Positions 62,201-64,000 of a DNA stretch of 64,000 bases are shown here, piece by piece. The notes beneath the pieces are model-generated. The model was not told where the DNA came from, did not search any database, and saw only the letters and a program-made list of their open reading frames with translations. The DNA lies in the NCBI GenBank assembly GCA_009792885.1, contig WMCF01000018.1, positions 3,925,297-3,989,296 of the forward strand, read 5' to 3'. This DNA comes from Eremophila alpestris peregrina (Eukaryota; Chordata; Aves; Passeriformes; Alaudidae). Position numbers and translations under genes: made by a program. Each line of letters starts with the position of its first letter. Position 1 is the first letter of the stretch.

Positions 62201-64000
62201 GTCCCTTTAGTTATTGCCCTTTATAATCCCCTTCAAAAGCTGTTCTTATTTCAGAGGCATATTATGGGCTTCGTAGCAAGATTCCCATATCATTAAAGGT
62301 ATGTGCACTCACCATTGTAAACCACCTACATCCAGGCCAACAGCAAACACATTTCATTGTTGTATTTTTCTGCAGCATTTTCAAGAAGAAACTCCAGCAT
62401 GACCAAGAATTATTTCAGCCTGCACTTTCATAGGTGATTGATTCTAGATTTCTGTGTTTCAACGTCCCACTTCTGACAAAAAGTCCCATTTATAATCACA
62501 TCTGTTGACTTTGCTTTCAGAAGACAGAAGCAGAAGAACTCCAGCAGCAAAAGTAACACCTGAACCACAGAAGCTCATAGGCTTTCCTCTCCAAAGACTT
62601 GTAACAGGGCAAGCCCAGCTCTCAGACTCCAGCAAACTCCCAGAATACAGGATTTGGTGCATCTGTGTTACTGGTATTTGACTCCACTTGCTTCCTCCTG
62701 GTGTATGCCAACATAAAGTTTATTTATATGCCTTCAGTTGTATATTTATACATTTTTGGAAATATGCTTTTTAATCCAGAAGATAAAATTAATGCTATAC
62801 TCATGTGTAAGGATGCATCAATTTTTAAAGTCCTTATTTCCTCCTCTCTCAGAGCTGTGCATTCCAAAGAAAATGGCTTCTGCCCACCCTGATTGAAAAA
62901 ATTGAGTACATGGTTATAAGGTAAATCTATTTCATAACAAAACAATTATTCATAACTAAAATTACCTCTTCCCTTAGAATATGAGGCAGCAGAGAACATG
63001 AGCTATAAAACCACATTTACTGAAAGACTAAATCACTACAAAAAGGCAAAAGAAGTTAAAATAGTTACTAAAGGCAAAAGGAGAACAAAAAGGTTACTAC
63101 ACAAGTGGTTATGATAGATAATAATATTCCAGGCATATGAAGAGCAAGAATGCAATGAATGAGAATCTAGTGTTTCTAAGAGACAGCAAACATTCAATTT
63201 ATTAAAGACACTTCAGCTGAGACCAATATTAATAATTTTCTCCATTGTTCACTTGGAGGATGAAGAGATGAAACCAACACACCCTCACTAAAGGGAGGAG
63301 GGAGATGCTCTGGTGTTAGGAAACATTCATGCTGTAGGAATGATTGTTCTCTAGATCAGTGGTGGCTTCTCAGAATGTCACAAGAATGTTAAAAGACACA
63401 CACACATGGATGGGAAGGCACACAGCAACATTAATGCCCTCTTGAACTTGGAAAACTTTGTGCCATTTTTAAAACATCAACTTCTGAAGTGCATCAAACC
63501 GTAATACTTCCTCACTGTAAACACAAATTTTCCTCCACTTATTTAAAAATGGAAGGTAAATTCCATCTACTTGTGTATATGCTGTCTATGCAGGTTTTCC
63601 TATCCTATTAAACATTGATTTTTTTGTGAATAAAATAAACATATCTCGTCAGTGGCTATTAGAAATAAAAGAGAAAAAAACCCTTCCATTTTGTCAAGTG
63701 TTAATGGAATTTTTGTAATTAAATCCCATTAAGTGATTTTTTTAGATGCTAGTATTTTTTAGGGAAAAAAGGTACAAGGATTGAAGCAGAAAAATTTAAG
63801 TTCTTTCTGCCTCTTTTTTTTTTTTAAATTTGAAATTAAATGATAGATTAGCTGAAGGATATAGATTATCTAGATATATTAAGACTTCTAGGCATATAGT
63901 ATCTGCTTATTGGATTTCTCGTGTGTAATATGAACACTCTAAATTTCTTCAGGTACTCCAGTATGTTTGTTTTTCTCTTATATTGTTTAAAGAGATTGTT
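56251..64000. other. No gene seen; unique AT-rich non-coding DNA to window end
   Basis: I see no recognisable gene, RNA gene or transposon. Simple sequence: an A/G-rich tract at 57,602-57,679 and short CA and T runs near 63,400 and 63,810. A perfect 16-bp palindrome (CAAGATATATATCTTG) lies at 59,216-59,231. The longest frame (131 codons, minus, 60,584-60,979) has no recognisable domain. Confidence 0.65.
57601..57679. repeat. Poly(A)/purine tract with one ambiguous base
   Basis: A single N at 57,601 is followed by 17 A's and then AAAG, AAGAAG and AAAAAGG units. The lone N at the edge of a homopolymer probably reflects an unresolved base call rather than a sized gap. Confidence 0.9.

Noticed and set aside
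1..64000. tRNA, rRNA, CRISPR arrays or bacterial-type operons
   Set aside because: No tRNA-like cloverleaf with a GGTTCGAATCC-type arm, no regularly spaced direct repeats and no closely packed long frames were seen. The window is eukaryotic non-coding DNA.

Overview
This window looks like gene-poor vertebrate DNA, most likely from a bird. It is AT-rich, and I could not support any protein-coding gene, rRNA or tRNA in it. The avian assignment rests on interspersed fragments of CR1 LINE 3' ends, including copies with the ATTCTGTG-type tail, and on the otherwise low density of recognisable transposons. No open reading frame exceeds about 150 codons. The longer ones are explained by a CR1 relic, simple repeats, an assembly gap, or the chance openness of AT-rich DNA. 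The whole window is best read as intergenic or deep intronic sequence.

Layout: positions 1-11,370 are unique-looking non-coding DNA with a C-rich tract near 300-339 (a G-quadruplex motif on the minus strand) and a three-part hairpin near 3,480. A CR1 fragment (minus) lies at 11,371-11,628, followed by a cluster of AT-rich palindromes at 12,251-12,373. A possible ancient MIR-type SINE relic lies near 19,430. A pentanucleotide (TTTCC)n array at 24,263-24,661 is interrupted by 195 Ns. A second CR1 3' end (plus) is at 26,252-26,449. A compact GC-rich block with a homeodomain-like inverted repeat lies at 29,430-29,600. A putative old LTR-retrotransposon relic covers about 32,001-33,170, and another CR1 fragment (minus) lies at about 34,555-34,770. 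From there to the end the DNA is mostly featureless, apart from low-complexity tracts and one very diverged CR1 scrap near 56,190.

There is no operon, pathway or defence system to describe, and I found no convincing previously undescribed system. The observations most worth a second look are the AT-palindrome cluster, the GC-rich block at 29.4-29.6 kb, the competing hairpins at 3.48 kb and the unresolved LTR-like element at 32-33 kb. All judgements come from reading the sequence by eye. Repeat-family names are recognition calls, not database hits.
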